Below, piece after piece: positions 1-13,400 of a DNA stretch of 64,000 nt. The translations under genes were made by a program, and so were the position numbers. How positions within the stretch are numbered: position 1 is the first letter of the stretch; the number at the start of each line of letters is the position of its first letter. The DNA is from Tridacna crocea (taxonomy: Eukaryota; Mollusca; Bivalvia; Cardiida; Cardiidae), in assembly GCA_943736015.1 (NCBI GenBank), contig OX031058.1, positions 20,671,001-20,735,000 on the forward strand, written 5' to 3'. The notes under the pieces are model-generated. The model did not search any database. It saw only the letters and a list, made by a program, of their open reading frames with translations, and was not told the origin of the DNA.

Positions 1-73
1 GTTTTCTTGTCTGCAAATACTTTAAGTTTAGACCAGTCTAAAATTTTGTCTTTTGGTAAAGAGTTAAGCAATA
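1..73 (+). mobile_element. M1 MITE, right half only
   Basis: This matches the right half of the TTAA-flanked hairpin MITE defined at 18714-18920: the TCTGCAAATAC and AGACCAGTCTAAAATTTTG motifs are followed by GGTAAAGAGTTAA. The left half lies off the window. Confidence 0.7.
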
Positions 74-91
74 TTTATTCACTAACTTATA

Positions 92-715
92 TACCGTAAT
101 ATTTTGCGTGTGTTTTGGGACATCCAAAGAATTGGGACACCATCAAAAATAGCGAAAATAATTATTTTTTATGACCCAAAGATTTGGGACATACTAAAAA
201 TTGTAAAACATGATTGGTAATTTTTTGTTCCAAAGAATTGGGACAGTGAATATCTATTTCTAGAAAAGGAATCTTTCAATCCGTATGAAAACTTTTGTTT
301 GCAAATATTTATTTCGCATAGTTTTATTTCTCCACACGTAACATCGTAAGCATGCTTCCTAACCCTCACGATTTCAAGGGGAGTTACCTGATTCAAGACA
401 AAAAAAATCCAATTATCTGACAGTCTAATTTAAACCCTAAATAAAAAAGAAATCTGACACAAGTGTCAAAAGGTTGTGATAAACTTCTATCCAAGATCCA
501 TAATGTGTATATAACATGTGTAGATTTGAAGTTAACAGAGTTGAAACACATGTAATTCATGGTCAATCTAGTTCATTGTCTATAAATAGAAATCAAGGTA
601 CACAGTTTTACCCAAGGTTTATCGATCGAAAATCGACAAACCAATCAAATTTGAGAACGATGCGAGCAGGTACTTGTCAAAGTGGAATTAACATCGTTCA
701 CCTCACATACATGAA
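92..715. mobile_element. Repeat C, copy 1 (truncated DNA transposon)
   Basis: The left end is TA-CCGTAAT, followed by several TTTGGGACA/CCAAAGAATTGGGACA motifs. The same sequence recurs inverted at 35774-36799, where both ends are present. This copy stops near 715 at a MITE fragment. It carries a short minus-strand frame (169-396) that is conserved in the other copy. TA at both ends of the complete copy fits a Tc1/mariner-type insertion, but no transposase is visible. Confidence 0.6.
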
Positions 716-780
716 AGGATGTAAGACCCATTAATCCCTACTTTTGAAGACCCTGAGAAAAAAGCCAAACAATACATATA

Positions 781-1005
781 TTAACCCTTTACTGCACAAT
801 CCCAAAAGAATTAGACAACCCTGAGAAAGAAAGTCTTTAATAACATTGTGGGAAAAGGAGAAAATGCTGGAACCAGCATTTTCTCCTTTTCCCACAATCT
901 TTTCTACCCTTAACAAAACAAACTTCAAAAAAAAATTTTTTTTGTCGTCAGCAAATGCTTTCGACTTGGACCAGTCTAAAATGTTGTTGTTTGGTAATGA
1001 GTTAC
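781..1005 (+). mobile_element. M1 MITE
   Basis: The copy starts TTAACCCTTTAC, has the central GGAGAAAATGCTGG/CCAGCATTTTCTCC hairpin (one base lost at its centre), and ends GGTAATGAGTTAC with a mutated TTAA. A second left-end fragment lies just before it (730-768). Confidence 0.8.
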
Positions 1006-1316
1006 CGTTAAGCAAGTACATGTACATGGCACATTTATGTCATAGACAGTGGAGTGAAACAAGAACATCATGGCCCACTTCTTTGCATTTTAATAGAGTG
1101 CTTTCAAAACAACATGCTGCCAATTTGTTTCAGCCTCAAGGGTAAATAAGTTAACTTGTTTAAAACTTTATAACTGTATTTGTTCTGTGTTGTGAATAAT
1201 AGATTCATGAAGAGTAGATCCATCTAGCATAGATCTTTGAGAACAACTGAAAAATCTCATCCTGTTATCTACGAAGTGACTTTGCATGTTCATTTAAATT
1301 GTATTTGTATTAACAG

Positions 1317-1416
1317 GCGATGAAGTTTAAGCTTCAACAACCCAAGAGTTTGCCGACATTCCCTGGTTTAAAACCTGTAACTGAATGGAGAGCATTTGTG
1401 CTAAAGGCTTGTCCAG
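1317..1416 (+). CDS. ALKBH1: ALKBH1 exon a
   Basis: The acceptor TAACAG precedes GCG ATG. The exon encodes a lysine-rich stretch and then GLKPVTEWRAFVLKACP, which aligns with the segment just before the AlkB core of human ALKBH1. It ends CCA G|gtaatt (phase 1). Either an upstream exon joins at 1317, or less likely the ATG at 1320 starts a short isoform. Confidence 0.85.
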
Positions 1417-4400
1417 GTAATTATCAGTACTAAAATATGCATGTAATATTATTTTATTATCCTGAATTCATGAACATCAATGGTTACAGTGGCATACATA
1501 CAGCCAAAGTTTATCCTAGCATTTCGGAAAGTTCAAACAAGATAGTAAATGTTCAACTCTTTCCCCGACGACAAAATTTTGGACTAGTCCAAGGTCAAAG
1601 CACTTGCATACGCGAGATAAAGGTGAATCAAAAATTGAAATTTGACTTGGAAAGGGTAGAAAACTTTGGAAAAGGAGAAAATGCTGGTTACAATATTTTC
1701 TTCTTTTCCCACAATGTTTTCAAAGGTTTCCTTTCTCAGGGTTGTCAAAAGTCGGGATTGTGTGATAAAGGGTTAAATGCGGCCCTTCAGATTTTGGGAC
1801 GAAAATTTTACAAAAATGCAAAAAAATCATCGTTATAATCCCAGAGCCTTTCCGGTTGACATCAACGGGAGACACATTCATTTTTAGCTCACCTGAACAC
1901 AACATGCTCAAGGGGAGCTTTTTCAGTCCACCAAACCACAATGTTTCAGACTTATTTCAAACTAAATTCATGAGCTGAAGACAAATTAAAAATTGCCCAA
2001 ATGGTTAGATTTGCCTGTAGTAGGATAGAAAGTATTGTGGAAAAAGAAGAAATTGCTGGTTACAAGCATTTTCTTCTTTTCCTACAATGTTTTCAGACGC
2101 CTTTTCTTCCAGTTCTTATCAAAAGCCAGGAAATTTTTAGTAAAGATTTAAGGCAGGTACTTGAAACCATTTGTTTGCAGTTATTTACTGTGTTAGGGAA
2201 CCAAATTTTTAGACTTGTCCAAATTAAAAGCACCTGCCTACAAAATATTTTATTGTTGCTTTTAAATGCTTGTCCAAAGAAAACCATGTGGAAAAAGAAC
2301 TTTATAAAAAAAATTATGTAACAGCATAACGAAAAAATTTGCATTAAAAACCAACCAACAAACAAAATATTTGTGCAATAGGTAATACAGTGGATTCCAC
2401 TTAATTGCAACCCTGTTTATCGGGATTTTCGGTTATTTGCAAGATTTGGTCCAGCACCGATCCATTTCCTATTTAGACAACGTAAATTTCAACGCTTAAT
2501 CGGGATCCCGTAAATAGAACATTTCGTTTTTTTTGCAACAAAAAATTAGCAGTACACCATATAAAGTTTCACAAAATTTCATCCAATACTAGTGGAGACA
2601 TTGAACTTGAAAGACGGACAGATGGATGGAATAACAGACAGATAGACAGATGGACAGACAACAAAACTATAAATATCTCTCTGTCTTTGGCAGAGGATAA
2701 AAAAGGGAAACTACCCGAAAAGAAAAATGCTTATACTGGTAATTAGCATGTCATTTTTTCCCCCACAACTTTTTTTTTTCAAATGCTTTTTTTTTTCCAT
2801 TGAATTGTGAAAACAAAGGATTGTTTGGTAAAAGATTAACTCATTACCAAACGACAAAATTTTAGACTGGTTCAAATTGAAAGCATTTGCAGACGACAAG
2901 ATAAAGATGACTGAAAAATTGAACATTTTTTTGTGAAGGTAAGAAAACATTGTGGGAAAAGGAGAAAATACTGGTTACCAGCATTTTCTCCTTTTCCCAC
3001 AGTGTTTTCAAAAGGCTTCTTTCTCAGGGCATCAAAAGTAGGGATTGTGTGGTAATGGGTTAAAATAACTTTCTCCTTTTTGGGCTTGCTGATCTTTTAG
3101 TTAAAGATGCCAAAGAAGATGATGTAACAAGCAAGGTATTCTTTGCCTCAATCTGTAAAAATATTTACAGTATGTTTCCAAAGTCAAATGCTACACATCT
3201 TTTTCAGACTGCAAAGGTGATCAGGTGCCATGTGTTATTAGCTCTGCTTTTTTTGAAGAAAACAAGTTATTTTCAAAGCTCTTGTGTCTGATCATGCTGG
3301 TGCTAAAACTTTGATATTGTAATATCTCATTTACTATTGGAGGTATTTTCTTCAAACTTGAACAAATTGTTCACCTTTAGTTTTAATTCTTTACCAAACG
3401 TGAAAAATTTAGACTGGTCCATATTGAAAGCACTTGCAGTCGACAAAATAAACGTAACTAAAATATTGAAATTAGTTACTAAAAGTGTAGAGAACATTGT
3501 GTGAAAAGGAGAAAATGCTGGTCACCAGCATTTTCTCCTTTTCACACAAAGTTTTCAAAAGGCTTCTATCTCAGAGTTGTAAAAACCAGGGATTGTTTTG
3601 GAAAGGGTTAAAGGGGAACCCATTCAAGAAAGGCTGGTAGCCCTCAAAATATTTTTGACTCAATAATGCCTCTTCCTCATCTTATATTTTTTACTGAAGC
3701 AAAGCGTTGGCACCCGCATGGGGTGCCCTTGTTTTCCTCAAAAAGGAAGCTTTTCATGCATTCCTAATGCCTGAAGTCACTTGCATTGATTTGGGCCATG
3801 CTCTGTAAAAAAAGGGGCTTAACCCTTTACCACACAATGACAACTTTTGAAAACCCAGTTATAGAAGCCTTTTTGAAAACATTGTTGGAAAAGGAGAAAA
3901 TGCTGGTAACCAGCATTTTCTCCTTTTTCCACAATGTTTTCTACCCTTCCCAAATCTAATTTCGATTTTTCAGTCATACATGTATTTATTTTGTCGTCTG
4001 CAAATGCTTTCAATTTGGACCACTCTATAAATTTGTCGTTTGGTAGAGTTAATGCATCAGCAAAAAGTATCTGTTCGGGTCAGCCTGCACAGTTTTTTGC
4101 CAGTGACCCTGAGCCAAAACTGTTTGAGCTCAGTAATTTTTCTGCGCATCCAAAAACCAATCTATATTCTATAACAAGATTCAGCCATGTATTATGTTAG
4201 ACAAAATAGATGTCATGGATCTGTAGTAATGTGATGACTTGCTTGGTGAAGTGTATCAGGATAATGCAACAGGCCCCCTTTTGCCTGAGCATGGCTCATT
4301 TATGTTTCTTTTGTTTGCTTTTTTAGGTTTCATTGTTATACAAAATCCGTTTAAAGCAAAGTATCAGCGGTATTGGATAAAAAGGTGCCTTCTTGATTTT

Positions 4401-7400
4401 TCAACAAAGCCCAACACAACTAACTTGGATGCACACATGAAAAGACCAGCACAGATCTGGTTCAGCAGTGTAAATGAGAAGGATGAGTATGTTCTATACA
4501 TGTTCACTTGACTCTTCACCACTTAATCCCTCCTGTCAAAGACCCTTTGTTCATTTGTATCACTTTTGAGATTGTTGTTTACAGAAGCTGTCAGTCTGGA
4601 AGAGACTCAACACTAATTCTCAAGATAAAAGTTTTGATTATGACAGTCTATGAGGAAATTGGCCACCTTCTTTGAGAATTAGTGTCAAGTATCATCGTTG
4701 AGTAAAGGGCTTACCAACCTATTACAGTACAATACTATGCTAGACCCTTCCAAATTCAAGGCATTTGCCAATGACTGGTAAGGTATGGCTTAAAGGTAGC
4801 CCTTCAGATTCTGGGACAAAAATTTACAAAAGTAAAAAAAAAATCATCCTTTTACTCCCAAAGCCTTATAATTTTCTTTCATAAAACTCCAGTAGTCAAA
4901 AACCACCCGACAACGACAGAAATTAGAGATTCACTACAGCCCAGGTCGACAAAAACAGGAAACATGATCTTTTTATAAATGAGCAACTCGCTTATTTGTA
5001 TACAAGAAATACACATACAAAGCTTTAAACATAGCATCTGAAGAAATTATGGAAAATAATTTCATGTTTGTTATATTATGGAATTTAAGTGTCCTTAGTC
5101 ATGTGCCAGTCACTCAACATTCACATAATGTTTTTTCTTATTTATTGATGATTTGTATCATTTTTGCATATTAATTTCAGTGATATATGTATTTTTAGCT
5201 CACCTGAGCACGAAGTGCTCATGGTGAGCTATTGTGATCGTGCTGTGTCCGTCGTGCGTCGTCCGTCGTCAACTTTTTACCTTGTGTACGCTCTACAGGC
5301 CACAGTTTTGGTCGGATACTCATGAAAGTTGGTCAGGATGTTTGTCTCGATGATATCTCGGACGAGTTCGAAAATGGGTCATGTGGGGTCAAAAACTAGG
5401 TCACTAGGTCAAATCTTAGAAAAACCTTGTGTACGCTCTAGAGGCCGCATTTTGAGTCCGATACTCATGAAAGTTGGTCAGGATGTTTGTCTCGATGATA
5501 TCTCGGACGAGTTCGAAAATGGGTCATGTGGGGTCAAAAACTAGGTCACTAGGTCAAATCTTAGAAAAACCTTGTGTACGCTCTAGAGGCCGCATTTTGA
5601 GTCCGATACTCATGAAAGTTGGTCAGGATGTTTGTCTCGATAATATCTCGGACGAGTTCGAAAGTGGGTCACGTGGGGTCAAAAACTAGGTCACCAGGTC
5701 AAATCTTAGAAAAACCTTGTGTACGCTCTAGAGGCCGCATTTTCAGTCGGATACTCATGAAAGTTGGTCAGGATGTTTGTCTCGATGATTTCTCGGACGA
5801 GTTCGAAAGTGGGTCACGTGGGGTCAAAAACTAGGTCACCAGGTCAAATCTTAGAAAAACCTTGTGTACGCTCTAGAGGCCACATTTTCAGTCGGATACT
5901 CATGAAAGTTGGTCAGGATGTTTGTCTGGATGATATCTCGGACGAGTTCGAAAGTGGGTCACGTGGGGTCAAAAACTAGGTCACCAGGTCAAATCTTAGA
6001 AAAACCTTTTGTACGCTCTAGAGGCCACATTTTCAGTCGGATACTCATGAAAAATAATCAGAATGTTTGTCTGGATGATATCTCGGACGAGTTTGAAAGT
6101 GGGTCACGTGGGGTCAAAAACTAGGTCACCAGGTCAAATCTTAGAAAAACCTTTTGTACGCTCTAGAGGCCACATTTTCAGTCGGATACTCATGAAAAAT
6201 GGTCAGGATGTTTGTCTGGATGATATCTCGGACGAGTTTGAAAGTGGGTCACGTTGGGTCAAAAACTAGGTCACCAGGTCAAATCTTAGAAAAACCTTTT
6301 GTACGCTCTAGAGGCCACATTTTTAGTTGGATACTCATGAAAGTTGGTCAGGATGTTTGTCTGGATGATATCTCGGACGAGTTTGAAAATGGGTCACTAG
6401 GGGTTAAAAACTAGGTCACCAGGTCAAATCTTAGAAAAACCTTTTGTACGCTCTAGAGGCCACATTTTCAGTCGGATACTCATGAAAGTTGGTCAGAATG
6501 TTTGTCTGGATGATATCTCGGACGAGTTTGAAAATGGGTCACGTGGGGTCAAAAACTATGTCACTAGGTCAAATCTTAGAAAAACCTTTTGTACGCTCTA
6601 GAGGCCATATTTTCAGTTGGATACTCATGAAAGTTGGTCAGGATGTTTGCCTGGATGATATCTCGGACAAGAACGAAAATGGGTCATGTGGGGTCAAAAA
6701 CTAGGTCACTAGGTCAAATGTTAGAAAAACCTTTTGTAGGCTCTAGAGGCCACATTTTCAGTCCGAAACTCTTGTAAGTTGGTCAGAATGTTTGTCTTGA
6801 TGATATCTCAGACAGGTTTGAAAATGGGTCATTGGGGGTTAAAAACTAGGTCACCAGGTCAAATCTTAGAAAAACCTTGTATATGCTCTGGATGCCACAT
6901 TTTCAGTCCAACACTCTTGAAAATTAGTCAGAATGTTTGCCTTTATAATATCTTGGATGAGTTTGAATATGGGTCATGTTGGGTCAAAAACTGGGTCAAT
7001 AGGTCAAATGTTATAAACACCTTTTGTATGCTCTGGAGGACACATTTTCAGTCTGATACTCCTAAAACTTGTTCATAATATTTGTCCTGGTGATACCTTG
7101 AATGAGTTTGAAAATGGGTCATGTGGAGTCAAAAACTAGGTCAATGGGTCAAATATTAGAAAAACCTTGTGTACACTCCAGAGGCTACATTTTCTGCCTG
7201 ATACTCTTCAGACTTGGTCAGAATGTTTGTTTTGGTGATGTCTCAAAAGAGTTTGATAATGGGTATTTGTCGGGTCCAAAACTAGGTCACTTGATGAAAT
7301 CTTAGAAAAACCTTTTGTACACTGTAGAGGCCACATTTTCAGTCCAATACTCATGAAACTTGGCCAGAATGTTTGTCTTATTGATATCTCAAAAGTGTTT

Positions 7401-10400
7401 GATGATGGGTAATGTCTAATAAAAAACTAGGTCACTGGGAAACTAGATGGTGCATGTTTGGTCAATAAACTCAGGTGAGCGATTTCAGGGCCATCATGGC
7501 CCTCTTGTTTAATTAGGTGTAATCATTACTGTAATGTGAAAAATCTGAATACCTTCCTTTAAATAAAGGGATTTGTCTTTGATATGGTCAGAAAAGTTGG
7601 AATGTTTTATACACTATTGTGCCTCATTTATTTTACAGTGAAAGCTTTCAACATAGTCTACATAGTTTTGGACAAGTCTACAGTTTTGTCTTTTGTTTGA
7701 GTATCAGCTCTTAACCCTTTACCAAACAATCTGTTTTTTACAAAGCCTTCTGGAAACATTGTGGAAAAAGGAGAAATGCTGGTCACCAGCATTTTCTCCT
7801 TTTTTCACAATGTTTTCTACTCTTTCAAAGTCAGATTTCAAGTTTTGAGTCATGGCTATTTTATTGTCTGCAAATGCTTTCAGTTTGGACAAGTCTTAAA
7901 TTTTATAATTTGATAAGAGTTAATCATCGCTGTCTGCCCATGTCATATTCTTTGAAGATTCGCCTGTCTTATATGACGCATCACTAGCCCTGAAAGGGGG
8001 CTGACTGTAATATTATGCTCTATAAAGTAGCAATGTAGAAAATAGCTTTTATTAATACGTTTGAGGAGAAATGAGACCTGCTTTAGCTCCAGATTTCTCT
8101 AAACTGGTGATCATAGCTGAGTGAATTGCACGAGGTAGTGTTTTATTGAGTAAAGGTTTATTTTAGTTTGAAATTCAAAGTAACGGTTGTCACGTAGGAA
8201 AGTGGTTCGGCTCTGTACCCAGCATGCCCAAATTAGATAGATGAGTATTTATGGAATGCTATCTAGCGGGAGATAATTAGTTAATCATACAGCCTTAGCC
8301 CTGTACTAGGTTTTAGGTGACTGCATATCAGATGAGGCTCACTTTATGGATTTTATCTTTGATCAGGTAGTGAACTCTGGTTTTTTCCTCAATGTTTTCA
8401 AAAACCTAATATGTTAGGGTTATCAAACCTTGAGATTGTTTGATTGAGAGACACAAGCTATGTTCATCTTTAACTGAGCTACATGCGTACATGGGCACAG
8501 AACTTGGTGGAAAGGATTAGAGTTTTGAAGTCATTTGATTTTTACTTAACTTTTTGCCAGAAAACTTTTAGACTTCAACAAATTGAAAGCATTTGCAGAT
8601 GAGAACTTGAGGTTTAATTGTCATATTTGTGTACTTCTCAGGCCAGACTTGACCAAGGACAGTCTTCTAATGAAGCTGAGATGGGCTACACTTGGATATC
8701 AGTATGAATGGAATACTAAGGTGAACATATATATGGCTTTCAAGAGAAATGGGGTATTCAGACATTTGTACAGTGTCACCTACAATCAGCCTGGACAGTC
8801 GGCACAGGCTAACCCAATATGGCATTTTACCACCACATCAGAATTTGTGCTACAGTAGACTGGGGCAAAACAGAAAACTGCATAAAAAATGGAAAGTTTT
8901 GTTTCACCTTAGCCTGTGCAGGCTGGTCAAAGACAACACTTTATGCAAATGTCTGACTTCCCTTTGCATGTTGCAGACCATATATAGAGGTCATTACATG
9001 GCAGATGAGGGCCGAAGGGCAAATTTCGAGGCGGCTTAATATCAGTTTCCGGCCCTCATCAGCCATCTGATAACCTGTTTATTACACTCATTGATCAATT
9101 TCTCGATTTCTTCATTTTCTGAGACGTTTAAACACTTAGAGAAATTCTTTTCTTCATTCGACACAACTTTCTTTACGGGTAAACATCACGCTCATGACAT
9201 AAACATGCATCATTCATCATCACTATTGCAGCTGCATATATACAGTATAGGACATTTTAGATAAACAGTTCTTCATCTTTATTAATCATGAAAAAATGTT
9301 GATGTGTTTATTTTTCCAATCTAAATTTCCATCGTAATGTGATAAAAAAAACAAAAAACAAAATCTATAGAATAGATGCTTGGTGGTTTGGATTATGAAA
9401 CTTAATCAGGCATGGTTCACCTGGCTCAACAGAAAATCCATAGAACTGCTAGCATGTAGACACTATGCCTTGTCTGATAAACTTTCCTGAACCAAGACAA
9501 CAGTACCGGTAATTTATTCTATATTTTCATGTCGTTGCTGGATATAACGATTCAATCATTGACAGTGATTCTGAAGACTTACCATCTTCTGATTAACAGA
9601 TTGATTCAAAATTTCAAAATGGACATTTTGAGAATGTTAGTTTACGAGCCAGTGTTCTATTGCTCTAGAATTAGAACAAATATCTTGTCAACAACATATT
9701 ATATCAATTTTGTCAACCGGTTATCAAACAATACATGCCAAGTTTTAAGTAAGCTATAGAAAAGAAGGCTTTTTAAAACCATTCAATTTTTTTGTTTCAG
9801 AATTTTTCAATATAATTATGTGAGGACAAAAATGGTCTTTACCCCAACAGATTTGGAAATCTCCATGTCAAAGCACTCTTTTTTTATTAAATTTCTTATA
9901 ATTGATAGTTGTCTAGACCTGCATGTATTTACTGACATAATTTTTCTGAGGGGCCTGGGGTGGGGCAATGGAGGCTGAATTCAAATGAATTCTGATGACA
10001 TGATTGACTTTTGAATGGTAGAAAACATAGTGAGAAGAAAATAAAAATACTGGTTATCAGCATTTTAGCCTTTTCCCACAGTGTTTTCAAATGCCTTCTT
10101 TCTGAGTCGTCAAAATATTGGATTATGTTAAGTCTTTTCCACACAATCCCGACTTTAACGACCCGAGAAAGAAAGCCTTTGAAAACATTGTGGGAAAAGG
10201 AGAAAATCATATCAAATTTAAATTTCTGATTCACATTTATTCAGTTGTCTGCAAATGCTTTCAATTAGGAAAAGTCTAAATTTTGTCGTTTGGTATAGAG
10301 TTAATGCTTCATTTTTGTTTGTTTTTTGAACAGGAGTACTTCTCCAACAGAGTTCAAGCTTTCCCTGATGACCTTAAACACATTTGTAGCTACATTGCTG

Positions 10401-13400
10401 CTGCACTCGGTTATGAGGATTACTCATCAGAAGCTGGCATTGTGAATTATTATCGGATGGATTCCACGTTAATGGGACACACAGATGTCTCAGAGCTGGA
10501 TAAAGCTGCACCCTTGATCTCTTTTAGGTATTTTACATACAACTAAAGAGTTAACTCTATATCAAACAACAATTGTTTGGACTAGTCCAAATTGAAAGCA
10601 TCTGCAGAAGACAAAATAAATGTGGTTGAAAATCTGAAATTTGTGTTGGGAAGGGTAGAAAACATTGTGGGAAAAGGAGAAAACACTGGTTACCAGTATT
10701 TTCCCCTTTTACCTCAATGTTTTCAAAGGGTTTCTTTCTCAGGGTCGTTAAAAGTCAGGATGGTAAGGTAAAGAGTTAACTCATTTAACTGTTTAACCCA
10801 TTACCACATAATCCCTACTTTTGACGACTCCAAGAAAGATGCCTTTAAAAAACGTTGTGGGAAAAGGAGAAAATGCTGGTAACTAGCATTTTCTCCTTTT
10901 CCACAATTTTTTCTACCCTTCACAAAATAAATTTCAAATTTTCAGTCACTTTTATGTTGTCATCTGCAAATGGACCAGTCTAAAATACTGTCGCCTGTTA
11001 AAGGGTAAAAGGTCCTTTCTTTCAAATATCTGTTTATATGTGTAACCCGTTGCTACTGTTTTTGTAGGCCTTGCACTGTGTTACACAGGAAAATGTGAAA
11101 GGTCTAGCACAAAGCACATAATTACAGTATGTGGAAGCTTTATTTGTTCCTCAGTGCTTCAAGATCAGACAAGACTAAGTGTGTTGTCTAATCTTAGATC
11201 AATATGCCTTATTTGTTGAGATATGTCTTGATCAGAAAAGCCTTGAAACAGTGAAATTTTGTTAAAGAAAGATAATACCAATTCTATTTACATTGCTCTC
11301 AAATGAGTGTTTTCTGACTTCAGTTATACATTTTTATTTACATTTATACAAATTATTACAGTTTTTGATAAGCAGTTTTGAAAACATTGTAGCAGAGAGA
11401 TTAATTAATTGGAAGATATCACAGCTGTTTAAAAAAGTTGTGTTTGCACTGAATTTCATGCAGATATCCAGTTGGAGGAGCTATTTTGTTTTTCCTATGA
11501 ACCATATATTTGTTTAACTCCTAGGCTGCTAAGTACAACTTTTTGCAAAGTGTAAATCAAGATCAGACTACAAAGATGGTGTATTTCGATCTTGGATCTA
11601 CACTGTCCCATAAGGAAAATAGCGATCTCCATAAAAAACAGAAAAAATGAAATCACATTATTCAGGGCACTTGTTATTTTCGGCATGAAAGTCTCATTTA
11701 ACTCTTTCCCAAGCAATCCCAGTTTTCATGACTGTGAGAAAGAAGCCTTTTTAAAACAATGTGGAAAAGGAGAAAATGCTGGTAACCATTATTTTCTCCT
11801 TTTCCCACAATGTTTTCTACCCTTCCCAAAAAAGTTCCAATTTTGAGTCCCCATTTATTTTGTTACAGATGACATATTAAGTGTGACTCAATCATACGGA
11901 TTTCGTCTTTGAAAGAGAAGAAAACAGTCTGAAGAATGCTATTTACTCTCCATTTCCCTGCTTTTCTGGCATTTTTTTCAAAAGCCTTTGTCCCCAAGGT
12001 TGTTTAACCTGTTACCAAACAATCCCTGGTTTTTACAATCCTGAGATTGAAGCCTTTTAAAAACATTGTTGGAAAAGGAGAAAATGCTGGTAACCAGCAT
12101 TTTCTCCTTTTCCCACGTTTTCTATCCAGCTTGAAACAAATTTCAATTTTAGATTGTGGTTTATTTTGTCATCTGCAAGTGCTTTCAGTTTGGGCCAGTC
12201 TGAAATTTTGTCATTTGGTAAAGGGTTAAACTAGGGATTGTGTTTATTGTCAATATTATAACCTCTGATAGCTTCTTCTTGTCTTAGTCCGGTCTGTTAG
12301 CTCAAAAAGGTTTACCAGCCGGACGAAAGTGTGAAAATTTTATATGATGTAAACAATACTTTTCTAAGACGAAAAAAAGAGGTGTGCCCGATTTTAAGGC
12401 CCTAGATCAATTTTTATTGCGATTTGAAATTCGGATAACTGTACTGTCCGAATACTAGCTCTTCCTTTGTAGAACAGTAATTTGGTTCACAATGTATGAT
12501 CGACAAAAATGGTGTTTCAGATGTATTTTGCCATTTTAAAGGCACAGCTGGATTTAAGGATTGATTTTATGAATATTCTATATGTCTTTCGTATCTGTGT
12601 GTTTATCCGTCCGTCCAATTGCCTGTCATTTGCTTGCACTTTACATACTTAAAAAGAACTGACTTTGCATTTCGCGTAGAGGATTCCTTTGAATTTGGTC
12701 GATCGGCAAGACAAATCAAATTGCCTTCATATTTCCGCATACAATGCAATAGACAATTTGCCGATTACATTTGATATAACGGATATTTTCTTTTTATCCA
12801 AAGCATTTTTTCAAGGACAAATGCTGTATGTCCCGTTCGCAAACCCTTGAAATTTGGACATTCACAACTGAGAAGAAAATGGCATAGCAAAAAATCTAGA
12901 AGAAATCAATTCTAACACAATTTAGTAATATTTCATGATATTGCTTTTGAAAAAAGTAAACATGAACAGACAAAATATGCATTTTATGAGATCGTATTGA
13001 AATAAAGAGCATATAGAGACTAAGAATGAACCCTCTGTAACCTGTGTATAATTCAAAATTCCGTCCATTAATGATCACCACACGGGTAGATTAATATGAA
13101 ACAAAAGATACAAAGAGTCAGTTTAATGTGATACATGTTTGGAAATCTGTAAAAAGACAGTACATTACAACTCTTCTAAAGGTTACCCACCGAGATCAAA
13201 GGAACACTGAGTTAACCCTTTACCCATTTTTCACATCTTTAAATGCTCAAAATGAAGTTTGAATAAATATTTTGTGAAAACGGTATGGAAGGTTTTAAAT
13301 TTGATCTGAAGCCACGTTTCTTTTGTTCATGATCTATAACATGGAGTTATTCGTCAATAGGAACGTGCCTGAAATCGCAACAACGACGGTTTGATAATAG

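Noticed and set aside
846-1145. 99-codon frame across a MITE
   Set aside because: It reads through the MITE hairpin and right end; equivalent frames recur in other copies and carry no family signal.
5329-7305. Series of overlapping 67-99 codon plus-strand frames
   Set aside because: They are the same frame re-read in each 145-bp satellite unit. The period shifts frame by one each time, so no continuous protein results.
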